A DNA stretch of 44,200 nucleotides from Jannaschia aquimarina. Lineage in GTDB: Bacteria; Pseudomonadota; Alphaproteobacteria; Rhodobacterales; Rhodobacteraceae. Position numbers and translations under genes: made by a program. The notes under the pieces were generated by a model. That model was not told the DNA's origin, did no database searches, and saw nothing but the letters and a program-made list of their open reading frames with translations. The first letter of the stretch is position 1. Each line of letters opens with the position of its first letter. Where the stretch lies: NCBI RefSeq assembly GCF_000877395.1, contig NZ_JYFE01000028.1, forward strand, positions 1-44,200. Direction: 5' to 3'. This document shows, one piece after another, positions 1 through 7,852 of this stretch.

Positions 1-224
1 GAGGCCTCCCGCCCCCGCATCAAGGACGGCCCGCGCAGACGGACGCCTGTCCCACGGCGCGCGACGCCGCCGCAGCGCCTGGGTCCCGGGCCCGGGACGT
101 GGCGGGAGGCCGATTCCGGATTGGCGGCGGCTTCCCCCACGTTCGCGCCCGCCCGCGCATCCTCCGGTTGACGCGCCACGTCCCAGCGCGTTCACTCCCC
201 TCGGACACAGCGCGGGGAGGGCGC
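1..224. other. Leader region before the TRAP operon, no gene recognised
   Basis: No reading frame here looks like a conserved protein. The only notable structure is a perfect 16-bp GC palindrome at 83-98 (GTCCCGGGCCCGGGAC) without a following T tract, so it is not a convincing terminator. A purine-rich ribosome site (GGGGAGG, 213-219) just ahead of 225 serves the first TRAP gene. The longer frame opening at 99 is rejected as the start because its first 42 residues are Arg-rich and unlike a small TRAP permease. Confidence 0.5.
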
Positions 225-812
225 ATGGGAGGGGTGGTGGCCATCGCACGGGCGCTGGGCGCGGTGAATGCCGCGCTTCTGGCCGTCGGGCGCTGGCTGG
301 GGATCGCCGCCATCGGTGCGATGGTGATCGCCATCCTCGTCCAGGTCTTCTGGCGTTACGTGCTCAACGACCCGCTGCCTTGGCCCGAAGAGGCGGCGCG
401 CTTCCTGATGCTCTGGATGACGGGGCTGGTGGCGCCGACGGCGTTCCGCCGGGGCGGTTTCGTCGCCATCGACATGGTCCAGCTTGCCTTGCCGCGGTTG
501 ATCGGCGGGCTGCTGACGCTGGTCCTGCTCGGGTTGTCCCTCTTGGTCCTCGTCACCGCCGCACGCATCGGCTGGGCCGAGGTCACGGGCTTCTCGGGCC
601 GCTTCGCGACCTCGTCGCTCTATTACCCCACGGCCGAAGGCTGGGAGAAGATGCCGCGGTCGTGGATGATGGGCTCGATCCTGGTGGGCATGGTCCTGCT
701 CTCGGCGGTCGCGGCCGAGCTGATCCTGCGGCAGATCGCGATCCTCGGCGGACGGGGCGACGACCTGCCCGAGATCCCCATGGCCGTCGATATTGCGGCG
801 GGGGCGGAATAG
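225..812 (+). CDS. dctQ: TRAP transporter small permease (DctQ family)
   Basis: Small integral-membrane subunit of a tripartite ATP-independent periplasmic transporter; with the large permease it forms the inner-membrane part that takes up an organic acid or related solute using an ion gradient. The 195-residue product has four hydrophobic segments, the normal DctQ topology, and the family's aromatic/Trp-rich stretch (FWRYVLNDPLPWPEEAARF) after the first helix. The ATG at 225 is preferred because GGGGAGG lies 5-11 bp upstream. It abuts dctM, whose ATG directly follows this TAG stop, so the two are translationally coupled. The substrate cannot be told from the sequence. Confidence 0.9.
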   Translation: MGGVVAIARALGAVNAALLAVGRWLGIAAIGAMVIAILVQVFWRYVLNDPLPWPEEAARFLMLWMTGLVAPTAFRRGGFVAIDMVQLALPRLIGGLLTLVLLGLSLLVLVTAARIGWAEVTGFSGRFATSSLYYPTAEGWEKMPRSWMMGSILVGMVLLSAVAAELILRQIAILGGRGDDLPEIPMAVDIAAGAE

Positions 813-2102
813 ATGCTGGTCTGGTTCCTGCCGCTCTTTCTCGTGCTCCTGATGGTCGGACTGCCGGTCTTCTTCGCGCTGCTGGCCTCGCCCGGCCTGA
901 TGCTCTGGCTGGGCGGGCAGGAGCGGGACCTCGTCCTGCTCTACCGCAACATGTACAACGGGATGGACAGCTTTCCGCTGATGGCGATCCCGTTCTTCAT
1001 GCTCGCGGGCGAGATGATGAACCGGGGCGGCATCACCCTGCGCCTGGTCGAGTTCGCGCAGGCCTGCGTGGGCCATTTCCGCGCCGGGTTGGCGCAGGTG
1101 AACATCCTGTCATCCATGCTCTTCGCCGGCCTCTCGGGCAGCGCCGTCGCCGACACCTCGGCACTGGGCTCGATGCTGATCCCTGCGATGGAGCGCGAGG
1201 GCTATACCCGCAAGTTCGCCGCCGCCGTCACCGCCGCAAGTTCGGTGATCGGGCCGATCATCCCGCCATCGGGGATCATGATCATCTATGCCTACGTGAT
1301 GGAGGAATCGGTCGCGGCCCTGTTCCTTGCCGGGATCGTGCCGGGCGTTCTGGTGGGGCTGGGCCTGATGGTCGTCACCAACCTGATCGCGCGCCGCTCC
1401 GAGGAGTTTCCGCCCCTCAAGCCGCGGATCGGCTGGGCGGGCAAGGGGCGGGCCTCGCTCAAGGCGTTCTTTCCGCTGATGACGCCGGTCATCATCCTGG
1501 GCGGCATCCTGGGCGGCGCCTTCACGCCCACCGAGGCCAGCGCCATCGCCGTGGCCTATGCCGCCATCGTCAGCCTCTTCATCCTGCGCGAGATGACCGT
1601 CAAGGACCTGCCGGACGTCCTGCTGCGCGCCGCCATCGCCTCGTCGGTGGTGCTGCTGCTGGTGGGCGCGGCGATGTCGTTCAAGACGGTGGTCGCACTG
1701 TCCCATGCGCCCGAGGCGCTGGCGGCCTTCATCCTGTCGCTGTCCGAGAACCCGCTGATCCTGCTGCTGCTGATCAACCTGCTGCTGTTCATCATCGGGA
1801 TGTTCCTCGATGCGGGCCCGGCGATCATCATCCTCGGCCCGATCCTGGGTCCGATCTTCACCGATCTCGGGGTGGATCCGGTGCATTTCGCGATCATCAT
1901 GTCCGTCAACCTGACGGTGGGGCTGGCCACGCCGCCCATGGGGCTGGTGCTGTTCGTCGCCTCGTCGGTCAGCGGCGAACGGGTCGAGACCATCGCCAAG
2001 GCGATCCTGCCATTCCTCGCCGTGGAGGTCTTCGTGATCGGGCTGATCACATATGTGCCCGCCATCTCGCTGGCGGTGCCGACCTTCTTCGGCTTCCTCT
2101 GA
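813..2102 (+). CDS. dctM: TRAP transporter large permease (DctM family)
   Basis: Large membrane subunit that forms the translocation path of the TRAP transporter. It is 429 residues, the usual length, and hydrophobic throughout. It carries family hallmarks: the GLSGSAVADTSALGSMLIPAM segment, the IIPPSGIMIIYAY turn, and the NLTVGLATPPMGLVLF motif near the C-terminus. The start codon immediately follows the stop of the small permease. The binding protein begins 31 bp downstream behind its own ribosome site, so the three genes form one operon in Q-M-P order. Confidence 0.95.
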   Translation: MLVWFLPLFLVLLMVGLPVFFALLASPGLMLWLGGQERDLVLLYRNMYNGMDSFPLMAIPFFMLAGEMMNRGGITLRLVEFAQACVGHFRAGLAQVNILSSMLFAGLSGSAVADTSALGSMLIPAMEREGYTRKFAAAVTAASSVIGPIIPPSGIMIIYAYVMEESVAALFLAGIVPGVLVGLGLMVVTNLIARRSEEFPPLKPRIGWAGKGRASLKAFFPLMTPVIILGGILGGAFTPTEASAIAVAYAAIVSLFILREMTVKDLPDVLLRAAIASSVVLLLVGAAMSFKTVVALSHAPEALAAFILSLSENPLILLLLINLLLFIIGMFLDAGPAIIILGPILGPIFTDLGVDPVHFAIIMSVNLTVGLATPPMGLVLFVASSVSGERVETIAKAILPFLAVEVFVIGLITYVPAISLAVPTFFGFL

Positions 2103-2133
2103 AACACCGGTCACACAGGGAGAGAGACCAACG

Positions 2134-3186
2134 ATGAAACACCTTCTCAAAGCGACGATGCTGGCCGCGCTGATGGCCGTGCCGGCCGTGGCGCAGGACA
2201 CGATTACCCTGCGCGCCACGGCCAATTCCAACGAGAACGACGAGGATTACGACGGCCTGGTCGTCTTCAAGAACTACGTCGAGAACGCGTCGAACGGTGC
2301 CATCGAAGTCGAGATGTTCATCGGCACGCAGCTTTGCTCGGCGCCCGACGAATGCATCCAGGGCGTCGCCGACGGGACCATCGACATCTACATCTCGACG
2401 TCGTCCGGCCTGGCCAACGCCTTTCCGTACGTCCAGATCTTCGATCTGCCCTACCTCATGTCCGACGACCGCATCGCGGAAGAGGTGCTGACATCGACCG
2501 GTCTGACTGATGATCTGCGCCGGCGGATCCTCTCGGATTCCGGTGATACGGTTCGCCTCATGACCATCGGCAACACGGGCGGCTGGCGCAACTTCGCGAA
2601 CACCGAACGGCGGCTCGCGGAGCCGGGCGATCTGGCCGGCCTGAAGATCCGCACCGTGGTCGCCGACCTGCCGCAGGAACTGGTCCGCGCGCTGGGCGCG
2701 TCACCGACGCCGATCGCGTGGCCCGAACTGTTCACCTCGCTGCAGACCGGCGTGGTCGAGGGGTCGAAGAACGGCATCACCGACATCATGGGCATGAAGT
2801 TCCCGGATGCCGGCCTGCAATACATGACCCTGGACGGACACGCCTACATGGGCGCGCTCTGGATCATGAACAACGAGCGGTTCATGGGCATGGACGACGA
2901 CCTCAAGCGCGTCGTGGTCGACGGGTTCAGCGCGCTCCAGCAGGCGACCTTCGCCAGCCCCAAGCGCAAGTCGATCGAGGCTTATGAAGAGTTCGTGTCC
3001 GGCGGCGGCGACCTCTACGTGCCCACGCCCGAGCAGAAGCAGGCGTTTCAGGACGCGGCGGCGCCGGTCTACGACTGGTTCGCGGCCAATGTGGATGGCG
3101 GCGAGGAGATGCTCCAGAACTTCCGCGACGCCATCGCCCAGGCCGAGGAGAGCGTGAATGCGCGCCGCTCGGCCGAGATGGAGTAA
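2134..3186 (+). CDS. dctP: TRAP transporter periplasmic solute-binding protein (DctP family)
   Basis: Periplasmic receptor that binds the transported solute and delivers it to DctQM. The 350-residue product starts with a typical Sec signal (KHLLKATMLAALMAVPAVAQ, cleavage probably after AVAQ). The mature part has the DctP fold signature, including the LAGLKIRTVVAD stretch, where the Arg normally contacts the substrate carboxylate, and the WPELFTSLQTGVVEG segment. ATG 2134 is chosen over the longer frame because it opens the signal peptide and follows AGGGAGAGA. A hairpin terminator lies 24 bp after the stop. The ligand is unknown; the Arg suggests a carboxylated compound. Confidence 0.92.
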   Translation: MKHLLKATMLAALMAVPAVAQDTITLRATANSNENDEDYDGLVVFKNYVENASNGAIEVEMFIGTQLCSAPDECIQGVADGTIDIYISTSSGLANAFPYVQIFDLPYLMSDDRIAEEVLTSTGLTDDLRRRILSDSGDTVRLMTIGNTGGWRNFANTERRLAEPGDLAGLKIRTVVADLPQELVRALGASPTPIAWPELFTSLQTGVVEGSKNGITDIMGMKFPDAGLQYMTLDGHAYMGALWIMNNERFMGMDDDLKRVVVDGFSALQQATFASPKRKSIEAYEEFVSGGGDLYVPTPEQKQAFQDAAAPVYDWFAANVDGGEEMLQNFRDAIAQAEESVNARRSAEME

Positions 3187-3209
3187 CACCACCGGAACCC
3201 GGTGATCGG

Positions 3210-3233
3210 GGGCGGCCTGCGGGCCGCCCTTTT
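3210..3233 (+). terminator. Rho-independent terminator of the TRAP operon
   Basis: Perfect 8-bp stem GGGCGGCC / GGCCGCCC (3210-3217 with 3222-3229), tetraloop TGCG, followed by TTTT at 3230-3233. It lies directly after dctP and before the convergent Pepco-like gene. Confidence 0.8.
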
Positions 3234-3273
3234 CGTTTGCGGACCGACCGGACCCGCGCCCGACCGGCGCGGA

Positions 3274-3639
3274 TCATCCCGTCGACGCCGCCGCCCGCTT
3301 GAAGGTCAGCTTGACGCCCGCCTGCGCGGTCGCGGTGACGATGCCGATATCCCCCTTGCCCGACAGACCGAGGCTCACCTCGAACGCCTCCAGCCGGAAC
3401 GCCGCATCCGACTCCGCGTCCAGCTTCGCGACCATCCGGTCTATGGCGCCCTGGGTCTTTTCGAGGCTCTCGATCAGCCGCTCGGTCGGGACCTCCGCGG
3501 CGGACGGGCCGAACCAGCGGCGCACCCGGTCGAGCGGGTTGCTCTGGAACTCGTCCGTGCCGGGGGTCGACGCGACCCCTCCGCCGCGCTCGTCTCCGAG
3601 GGGCGTCGCCCCGATGATTATGAAATCGTCCCCTGCCAT
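3274..3639 (-). CDS. Small Pepco-like domain protein paired with a trypsin-like protease
   Basis: A 121-residue soluble protein with no signal peptide or membrane segment. A short strand (DDFIIIGA) and a low-complexity linker precede an amphipathic helix (about 55-78) and a C-terminal beta-rich part: FRLEAFEVSLGLSGKGDIGI, then a strand ending VKLTFKRA. This layout (helix, 'F-L-hydrophobic-EVS' strand, 'G-IGI' turn, terminal 'LTFKR' strand) resembles the Pepco (peptidase co-occurring) domain described by Aravind and colleagues in predicted bacterial conflict systems. The assignment is from memory, not a search. ATG 3639 is chosen because GAGGAG lies about 5 bp upstream; a GTG at 3654 is the alternative. 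It starts 11 bp after the protease stop, so the two are one transcription unit. Confidence 0.65.
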   Translation of the reverse strand: MAGDDFIIIGATPLGDERGGGVASTPGTDEFQSNPLDRVRRWFGPSAAEVPTERLIESLEKTQGAIDRMVAKLDAESDAAFRLEAFEVSLGLSGKGDIGIVTATAQAGVKLTFKRAAASTG

Positions 3640-3650
3640 CGCGTCACTCC

Positions 3651-4673
3651 TCACTCGTGAAGGTCAAGGCCCAGCAGGTCGGTCACCTGCCAGATCGCCT
3701 GCGCCATGCCGGTCTGCGTCGACCGGCCATGCTTGATCCCGGTATAGAGGCCCACGGCCCGGCGATCCGATTTCAGCCGCAGCAGCGCTCCGCTGTCGCC
3801 GGCCTTGCCGGTCTCGTCGAGATGGATGCGGTGGGCGTCGTAGGCACTGGAATTGTCGGGAAAGATCCATGTTCGCGTGATGCGGCCAGAGACGGTCCCG
3901 CTGACCGCGCCGTGAAAGGACACCTCCTCTCCGACAGCGGGATCCGGGTCGATGTCCAGCGGCACGGGCGCGGGCCTGCGGGCGCCGCATTCGATCATGG
4001 CGGCATCGACCCCCGCCGGGCAGAACGTGACGAGCTGTCCCATGCTGCCATCCGCCATGGCGACGTTGTCGCCCGGCGCCAGCCCGTTGACGGCATGCTT
4101 CGCCGTCAGAACGCGGTTGGGCATCATGTGGGTCCGCGCGTCGCTCGCCCAGCACGCCGCCGTCGCGTTCGACGGGTCGGGGGCGTGCAGCACCTCTGCC
4201 GCGACGAGGCGAACGACGGGAAGCTGGATCCCGGCGCCGGGCGACCCGACCGGGATGAACTCGGCGACGACCGGGTCCGTCACATCGCCCCCGCGATGGT
4301 CGTAGAGCGCCGCGCCGAAGACATAACCCGTCCCCTTGGCCGCATCCCGGACCCTCGTGTCCCGAGAGGCAGCCACGTCCGTCTCGACATAGCCTACCGC
4401 GAACTCTGCCTGCGGGGCGACATAGCCTTTCCTGTCCATCCGATCCGAGGGAACGCCCGTATCCACCCCGAACCCCGATGCGACGTTCGGCCCGTTCTCC
4501 CGCAGATACCGGGTCAGCCATTTCTGCCACGCATAGCCGCGGCTCAGCGGCCCGGCGCCCCCGTCCCGGTCGCGCAGGGAGGCGACCTTGTCCCTTTCGC
4601 CTTCGGTCCCGGCCTCCCAGGGCGGCATATCCGGGGGCAGGGCGCGCAGCATCGTCTCCAGGGTCAGGCTCAT
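3651..4673 (-). CDS. Trypsin-like serine protease, cytoplasmic
   Basis: A 340-residue protein whose C-terminal half (about 180-340) is a chymotrypsin-fold peptidase. The triad is visible: His193 in VLTAKHAV, Asp223 in AGVDAAMIE and Ser294 in AGDSGALL. The N-terminal ~170 residues (helical, then a beta-rich stretch) are not a recognised domain and could sense a partner or substrate. No signal peptide or lipobox is seen, unlike periplasmic DegP/trypsin homologues, so it probably acts in the cytoplasm. A GGAGGGG site lies 8-14 bp before ATG 4673. It is followed by the Pepco-like gene and is divergent from the membrane gene at 4842. The function in immunity or self-regulated proteolysis is inference. 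Confidence 0.8.
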   Translation of the reverse strand: MSLTLETMLRALPPDMPPWEAGTEGERDKVASLRDRDGGAGPLSRGYAWQKWLTRYLRENGPNVASGFGVDTGVPSDRMDRKGYVAPQAEFAVGYVETDVAASRDTRVRDAAKGTGYVFGAALYDHRGGDVTDPVVAEFIPVGSPGAGIQLPVVRLVAAEVLHAPDPSNATAACWASDARTHMMPNRVLTAKHAVNGLAPGDNVAMADGSMGQLVTFCPAGVDAAMIECGARRPAPVPLDIDPDPAVGEEVSFHGAVSGTVSGRITRTWIFPDNSSAYDAHRIHLDETGKAGDSGALLRLKSDRRAVGLYTGIKHGRSTQTGMAQAIWQVTDLLGLDLHE

Positions 4674-4841
4674 GCGGGGGCCCCTCCGGCTCGGTGCGAT
4701 AGGTCACAGTTTTCGCGCGCCGGACCAGGTAGAGACAGTCAGGTTCCCCTTACTGCCCAGCCATTTCGGATATCGGTAGGCATAGGTTAACGTAAGGTAA
4801 GGAATCGGGTTGGCACGGGGAAGCCTGGCGAGGGGGATGCG

Positions 4842-5726
4842 ATGACCGACGCGACCGAGACTGCCGAAGAAAAGCCGAAGCCCACCGGGATCCGCCGGTT
4901 CTTCGGGGATTTCCGCACCAAGCTCTGGGCCGCCGTGATCGCGTTGCTCGTCGGCGGCTCGATCGGCTACGGCGAGCGGTTCGTGGGCTGGATCGGGGGG
5001 CACGTCCAGGCGGGCCTTCGCGGGATGGTCGAGGAAGTCGTGACCGCCAAGCTGATCGCGGATCTGGCCGAGAGCGGCGACGACGCGATCCTGCGCCCCG
5101 CCATGGATGCAAGGATCGAAGCAGCGGTAGAGCAGGGCGGCCTGATTTCGGTCGCCTTCGCCGAACGCACGGACGCCGCCATCGAACGGCGCATGGACGC
5201 CGCGCTAGCCGAGGACGGGATCTATTCGGTCGCGATGGCCGAGCGGATCGACGCCGCGCTGGATGCGCGGGTGGGCACGGCGATGGCGGGCGAATTGCGC
5301 TTTTCATCTCAGGAGCCGACGCGGACGTTGCGGTTCTACGTCCCCGCCGACCATCAGGTCGATATGAGCCTGCGGGTCCGCGACCTCGAAGAGGGCGAAG
5401 TGATCCGCGTGGGGGCCGGCAGCTTCGGCGGCGCCGGCGGCGGCGAGGCGATCATCGACCGCAACGGCGTCTTCGACGTCTCCGAATTGCGGCAGCCGTC
5501 CGAGGGCATGATCGGTGTGGGGGCCAACCCGCTGGGGGCCCCATCGCTGGAGGAGGAACAGGGGCGGATGCGCAACCTCCTGCCGCTGACCCTCCGGCTG
5601 AGCCATCCCGACGAGGTGCTGGTCGCCGCGTCGGATGCCCGCAGCGCGCGGCCCGCCCTGCGCTCCGAGGCGCGGGTCGAATTCGTCGCCCTGCTCACGC
5701 CGCCCCTGAAGAAGAACCATGATTAG
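4842..5726 (+). CDS. Single-pass membrane protein with duplicated helical repeat, unknown function
   Basis: Not recognised as a known family. The 294-residue product has a charged cytoplasmic N-terminus (1-27), one transmembrane helix (about 28-44) and a long exported part. Residues about 89-115 and 117-143 are two copies of one motif (R-hydrophobic-[DE]AA followed after about 15 residues by SVA[FM]AER-DAA), suggesting an amphipathic stalk or oligomerisation module. After this comes a Gly-rich beta-type domain (about 155-285) that includes GAGSFGGAGGGEAI. GAGGGGG lies upstream of ATG 4842. The stop overlaps the next gene by 8 bp (ATGATTAG), so the two are probably made together. Any link to the divergent protease is unproven. 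Confidence 0.7.
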   Translation: MTDATETAEEKPKPTGIRRFFGDFRTKLWAAVIALLVGGSIGYGERFVGWIGGHVQAGLRGMVEEVVTAKLIADLAESGDDAILRPAMDARIEAAVEQGGLISVAFAERTDAAIERRMDAALAEDGIYSVAMAERIDAALDARVGTAMAGELRFSSQEPTRTLRFYVPADHQVDMSLRVRDLEEGEVIRVGAGSFGGAGGGEAIIDRNGVFDVSELRQPSEGMIGVGANPLGAPSLEEEQGRMRNLLPLTLRLSHPDEVLVAASDARSARPALRSEARVEFVALLTPPLKKNHD

Positions 5727-6825
5727 GGCCGCGATCCTGCTGGCAGGAGCACTCGGCGCCGCGCCGGCCGCCGCGCAGGAGACCTTCTCGTTCCCGCGTC
5801 CGGTGCCGCAGGTGACGGTTCCGTCGAAGCCGCTGCCGCAGGCCCAACCGGGCGGCGGCGTCCTGTTGCAGAACCTCTCGAGGCATCAGAGCGGTGTGGG
5901 CATCGGGGGGCCGACACACGACCGGGCGATCGGAGAGACCGTCGGCTCCCCGAACGCGTTAGGCGGCTTGCTGAGGGGTCTGGGACCAGCTTCGGACGAC
6001 GAGGACGGCGCTCCACCCGCCGCCGATCCGGCACCCGCAGCGGATCCGAACCACGTCACCGCGATCGTCTCGGCCCCGGCGGCCGCGCCAAGGCCCGCGT
6101 CACCGCCCTCCGTCGCGCTCCGCACCGTGCAGAGCGGGCCGGTCGCCCTGCAGGTCGTGACCCTTCCGAACGCCGCGCGGGTCGAGATCGTGGCCCCGGA
6201 TGCGGCGGGCCGCAAGGACGATGCCGGTCTCGTGCTGCTGGAGATCGCGACCGAGTACCAGCCCGACATCCTGATCTCGGGCGGCTATCTCTCGGCTTTC
6301 GTGCCTCCGACGGCGCTGGGGCTCGTCCGGGTCGGCGGGCGGGATATCTCGCGGATCCACCGTTCCTGGCTGACGACGGCCGTGTTCTGCACCGACGGGA
6401 GCGATCACCTCGTCCGCAGCTTCTCGCCCGAGATCGTCGAAGGGCGGACGGATTGCCTGCAGGCCGGGCCGATGGTCGTGGTCGACGGCGCCAGCCGGTA
6501 CCCCGCCTCCGATCTGGTCGACGGCGAGGCGCGGCTGGCCGATCAGATCGTGATCCACACTTTCCTGTGCGAGGATGCCCAGGGGGCGCTGGTCATGGGC
6601 ATCTCCGGCGCCGCCACCTTGCATGAACTCGGCCCCGCGCTGGTGGATGGTCTCGGCTGCCGCCAGGCGATGCGCCTGTCGGGACGTGAGACGGGCGGCA
6701 TGTATCTCCGCGGGATCGGCCTGTTGGAGAATTCGCTGATCGCCCTTCCCAGCGCCATCGCGGTCCATGGTGTGTCCGTCCGCCGCCCGGCGGGCGACGA
6801 GATCCGGACCGGGATCTTCCGTTAG
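5719..6825 (+). CDS. Exported protein resembling phosphodiester glycosidase (NAGPA/DUF2233) fold
   Basis: A 368-residue product with a Sec signal (1-20, ending PAAAQ), a Pro/Ala-rich linker (about 95-135) and a C-terminal domain (about 140-365). The domain order ISGGYL ... GLVRVGGRD ... CLQAGPMVVVDG ... DGLGCRQAMRL follows the NAGPA-type layout (NGGFF, GL..G, aGP.l..dG, lGc.dA..LDGG). The expected final LDGG is replaced by LSGRETGG, so catalysis may be altered. Four cysteines (224, 246, 284, 314) could form two disulfides. It overlaps the upstream membrane gene by 8 bp, so a membrane-anchored partner is plausible. The fold call is from remembered motifs. Confidence 0.5.
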   Translation: MIRAAILLAGALGAAPAAAQETFSFPRPVPQVTVPSKPLPQAQPGGGVLLQNLSRHQSGVGIGGPTHDRAIGETVGSPNALGGLLRGLGPASDDEDGAPPAADPAPAADPNHVTAIVSAPAAAPRPASPPSVALRTVQSGPVALQVVTLPNAARVEIVAPDAAGRKDDAGLVLLEIATEYQPDILISGGYLSAFVPPTALGLVRVGGRDISRIHRSWLTTAVFCTDGSDHLVRSFSPEIVEGRTDCLQAGPMVVVDGASRYPASDLVDGEARLADQIVIHTFLCEDAQGALVMGISGAATLHELGPALVDGLGCRQAMRLSGRETGGMYLRGIGLLENSLIALPSAIAVHGVSVRRPAGDEIRTGIFR

Positions 6826-7045
6826 GGCCATCCGCGCCGCCGGGCCCGCGTGCCGGGCTGCTCGCGACGCATCACCCCCGCCCAGGGCGACACGGGCCCC
6901 GCCTCCCGGCGGATCAGTGCGCCAATGCCGCATTCCAAAGCCGATTGGTTCGGAAATGGGGACAATCGTACGGCGGGATGGCATCATCCCTCCACGGTTC
7001 TGCGCTACCCGTCGCGCAAATCGCGATGCAAAACGGAGCAGACAC

Positions 7046-7363
7046 ATGCGCGCGCCCCTCTTTTCCCTGCTGGCCCTTCTCCTCGCGCCCGCCGCGATGG
7101 CGCAGGATGCGACGACCGAGGCCGAGGCCCCGGCAGCCGACCCGATCGCCACCTTCTGCGAGGCGCAAGGCAAATCCGAAGACCAATGCAGCTGCGAGAT
7201 CGAGTCGATGACCGGCATCTTCTCGGCCGAAGAGATGGCCGACATCCGCGAAGCCGCAGCGACCGAAGATCCGCAACTCGTGGCCGCCGCCGTGAGCCGG
7301 GGCATCGGCATCGACCTGAACAAGAACGACTTCTACAACGACGGCGTCGCCGCCTGCGACTAG
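7046..7363 (+). CDS. Small secreted cysteine-containing protein, unknown
   Basis: A 105-residue product with a clear signal peptide (RAPLFSLLALLLAPAAMAQ) and an 85-residue acidic mature part containing FCEAQGKSEDQCSCEIESM and a terminal AACD, giving four cysteines that could form two disulfides. ATG 7046 follows a CGGAG site. The 220 bp upstream (6826-7045) hold no other gene that I can support. I do not recognise the family. It converges on the Sel1-repeat gene, whose stop lies 9 bp away. Confidence 0.6.
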   Translation: MRAPLFSLLALLLAPAAMAQDATTEAEAPAADPIATFCEAQGKSEDQCSCEIESMTGIFSAEEMADIREAAATEDPQLVAAAVSRGIGIDLNKNDFYNDGVAACD

Positions 7364-7372
7364 CGCCGCGCC

Positions 7373-7852
7373 TCAGCGGAACGGGTACATCCAGACCTTG
7401 TAATCCGCAGCCAGCTCCAGCGCGTGGGCGATCTGTTCGGGCGTCATCTTCTTGACGACCTCTGCCTGGCTGATCGCCGCGTCCGGGTCGCCGCCGATGG
7501 CGGACAGCACGTACCACATGTAGGCGCGGGTCAGGTCGGGGGCGGGCATGCCGATCCCGACCTCGTAATACCAGCCGACCCCCGATTGCGCCCCCGGATG
7601 GCCCTTCATCGCGCTGCGCAGATACCATTCGAAGGCGCGCACCTCGTCCTTCTCGACGCCGAGGCCCAGCGCGTACATCACGCCGATCAGTTCCTCCGCA
7701 TCGGCGTTGCCGGACCGGGCGGCGGGCCACAGCATCTCGCGCGCCTCCGCGAAGCGGCCCGCTTCCATGAGGTCGCGCGCTTCCTCGATATCCGCCGCGG
7801 CGGGGCTGGACAGCGCCAGCAGGGTGGCCAAGATCGCGGCATGACGCTTCAT
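7373..7852 (-). CDS. Secreted Sel1-like repeat protein
   Basis: A 159-residue protein with a signal peptide (about 1-20, ending PAAA) and two Sel1-type helical repeats: about 50-83 (ADAEELIGVMYALGLGVEKD, then AFEWYLRSA) and about 86-120 (AQSGVGWYYEVGIG, then AYMWYVLSAI). Sel1 repeats build protein-interaction solenoids, here in the periplasm. Its ATG overlaps the first 12 bp of the divergent MauG-like gene, so the two genes share their 5' ends. The role is unknown. Confidence 0.75.
   Translation of the reverse strand: MKRHAAILATLLALSSPAAADIEEARDLMEAGRFAEAREMLWPAARSGNADAEELIGVMYALGLGVEKDEVRAFEWYLRSAMKGHPGAQSGVGWYYEVGIGMPAPDLTRAYMWYVLSAIGGDPDAAISQAEVVKKMTPEQIAHALELAADYKVWMYPFR

Noticed and set aside
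192-1076. Long minus-strand frame opposite the TRAP permeases
   Set aside because: It encodes His/Arg/Gln-rich sequence with no family resemblance and lies antisense to well-supported membrane genes; typical GC-rich shadow.
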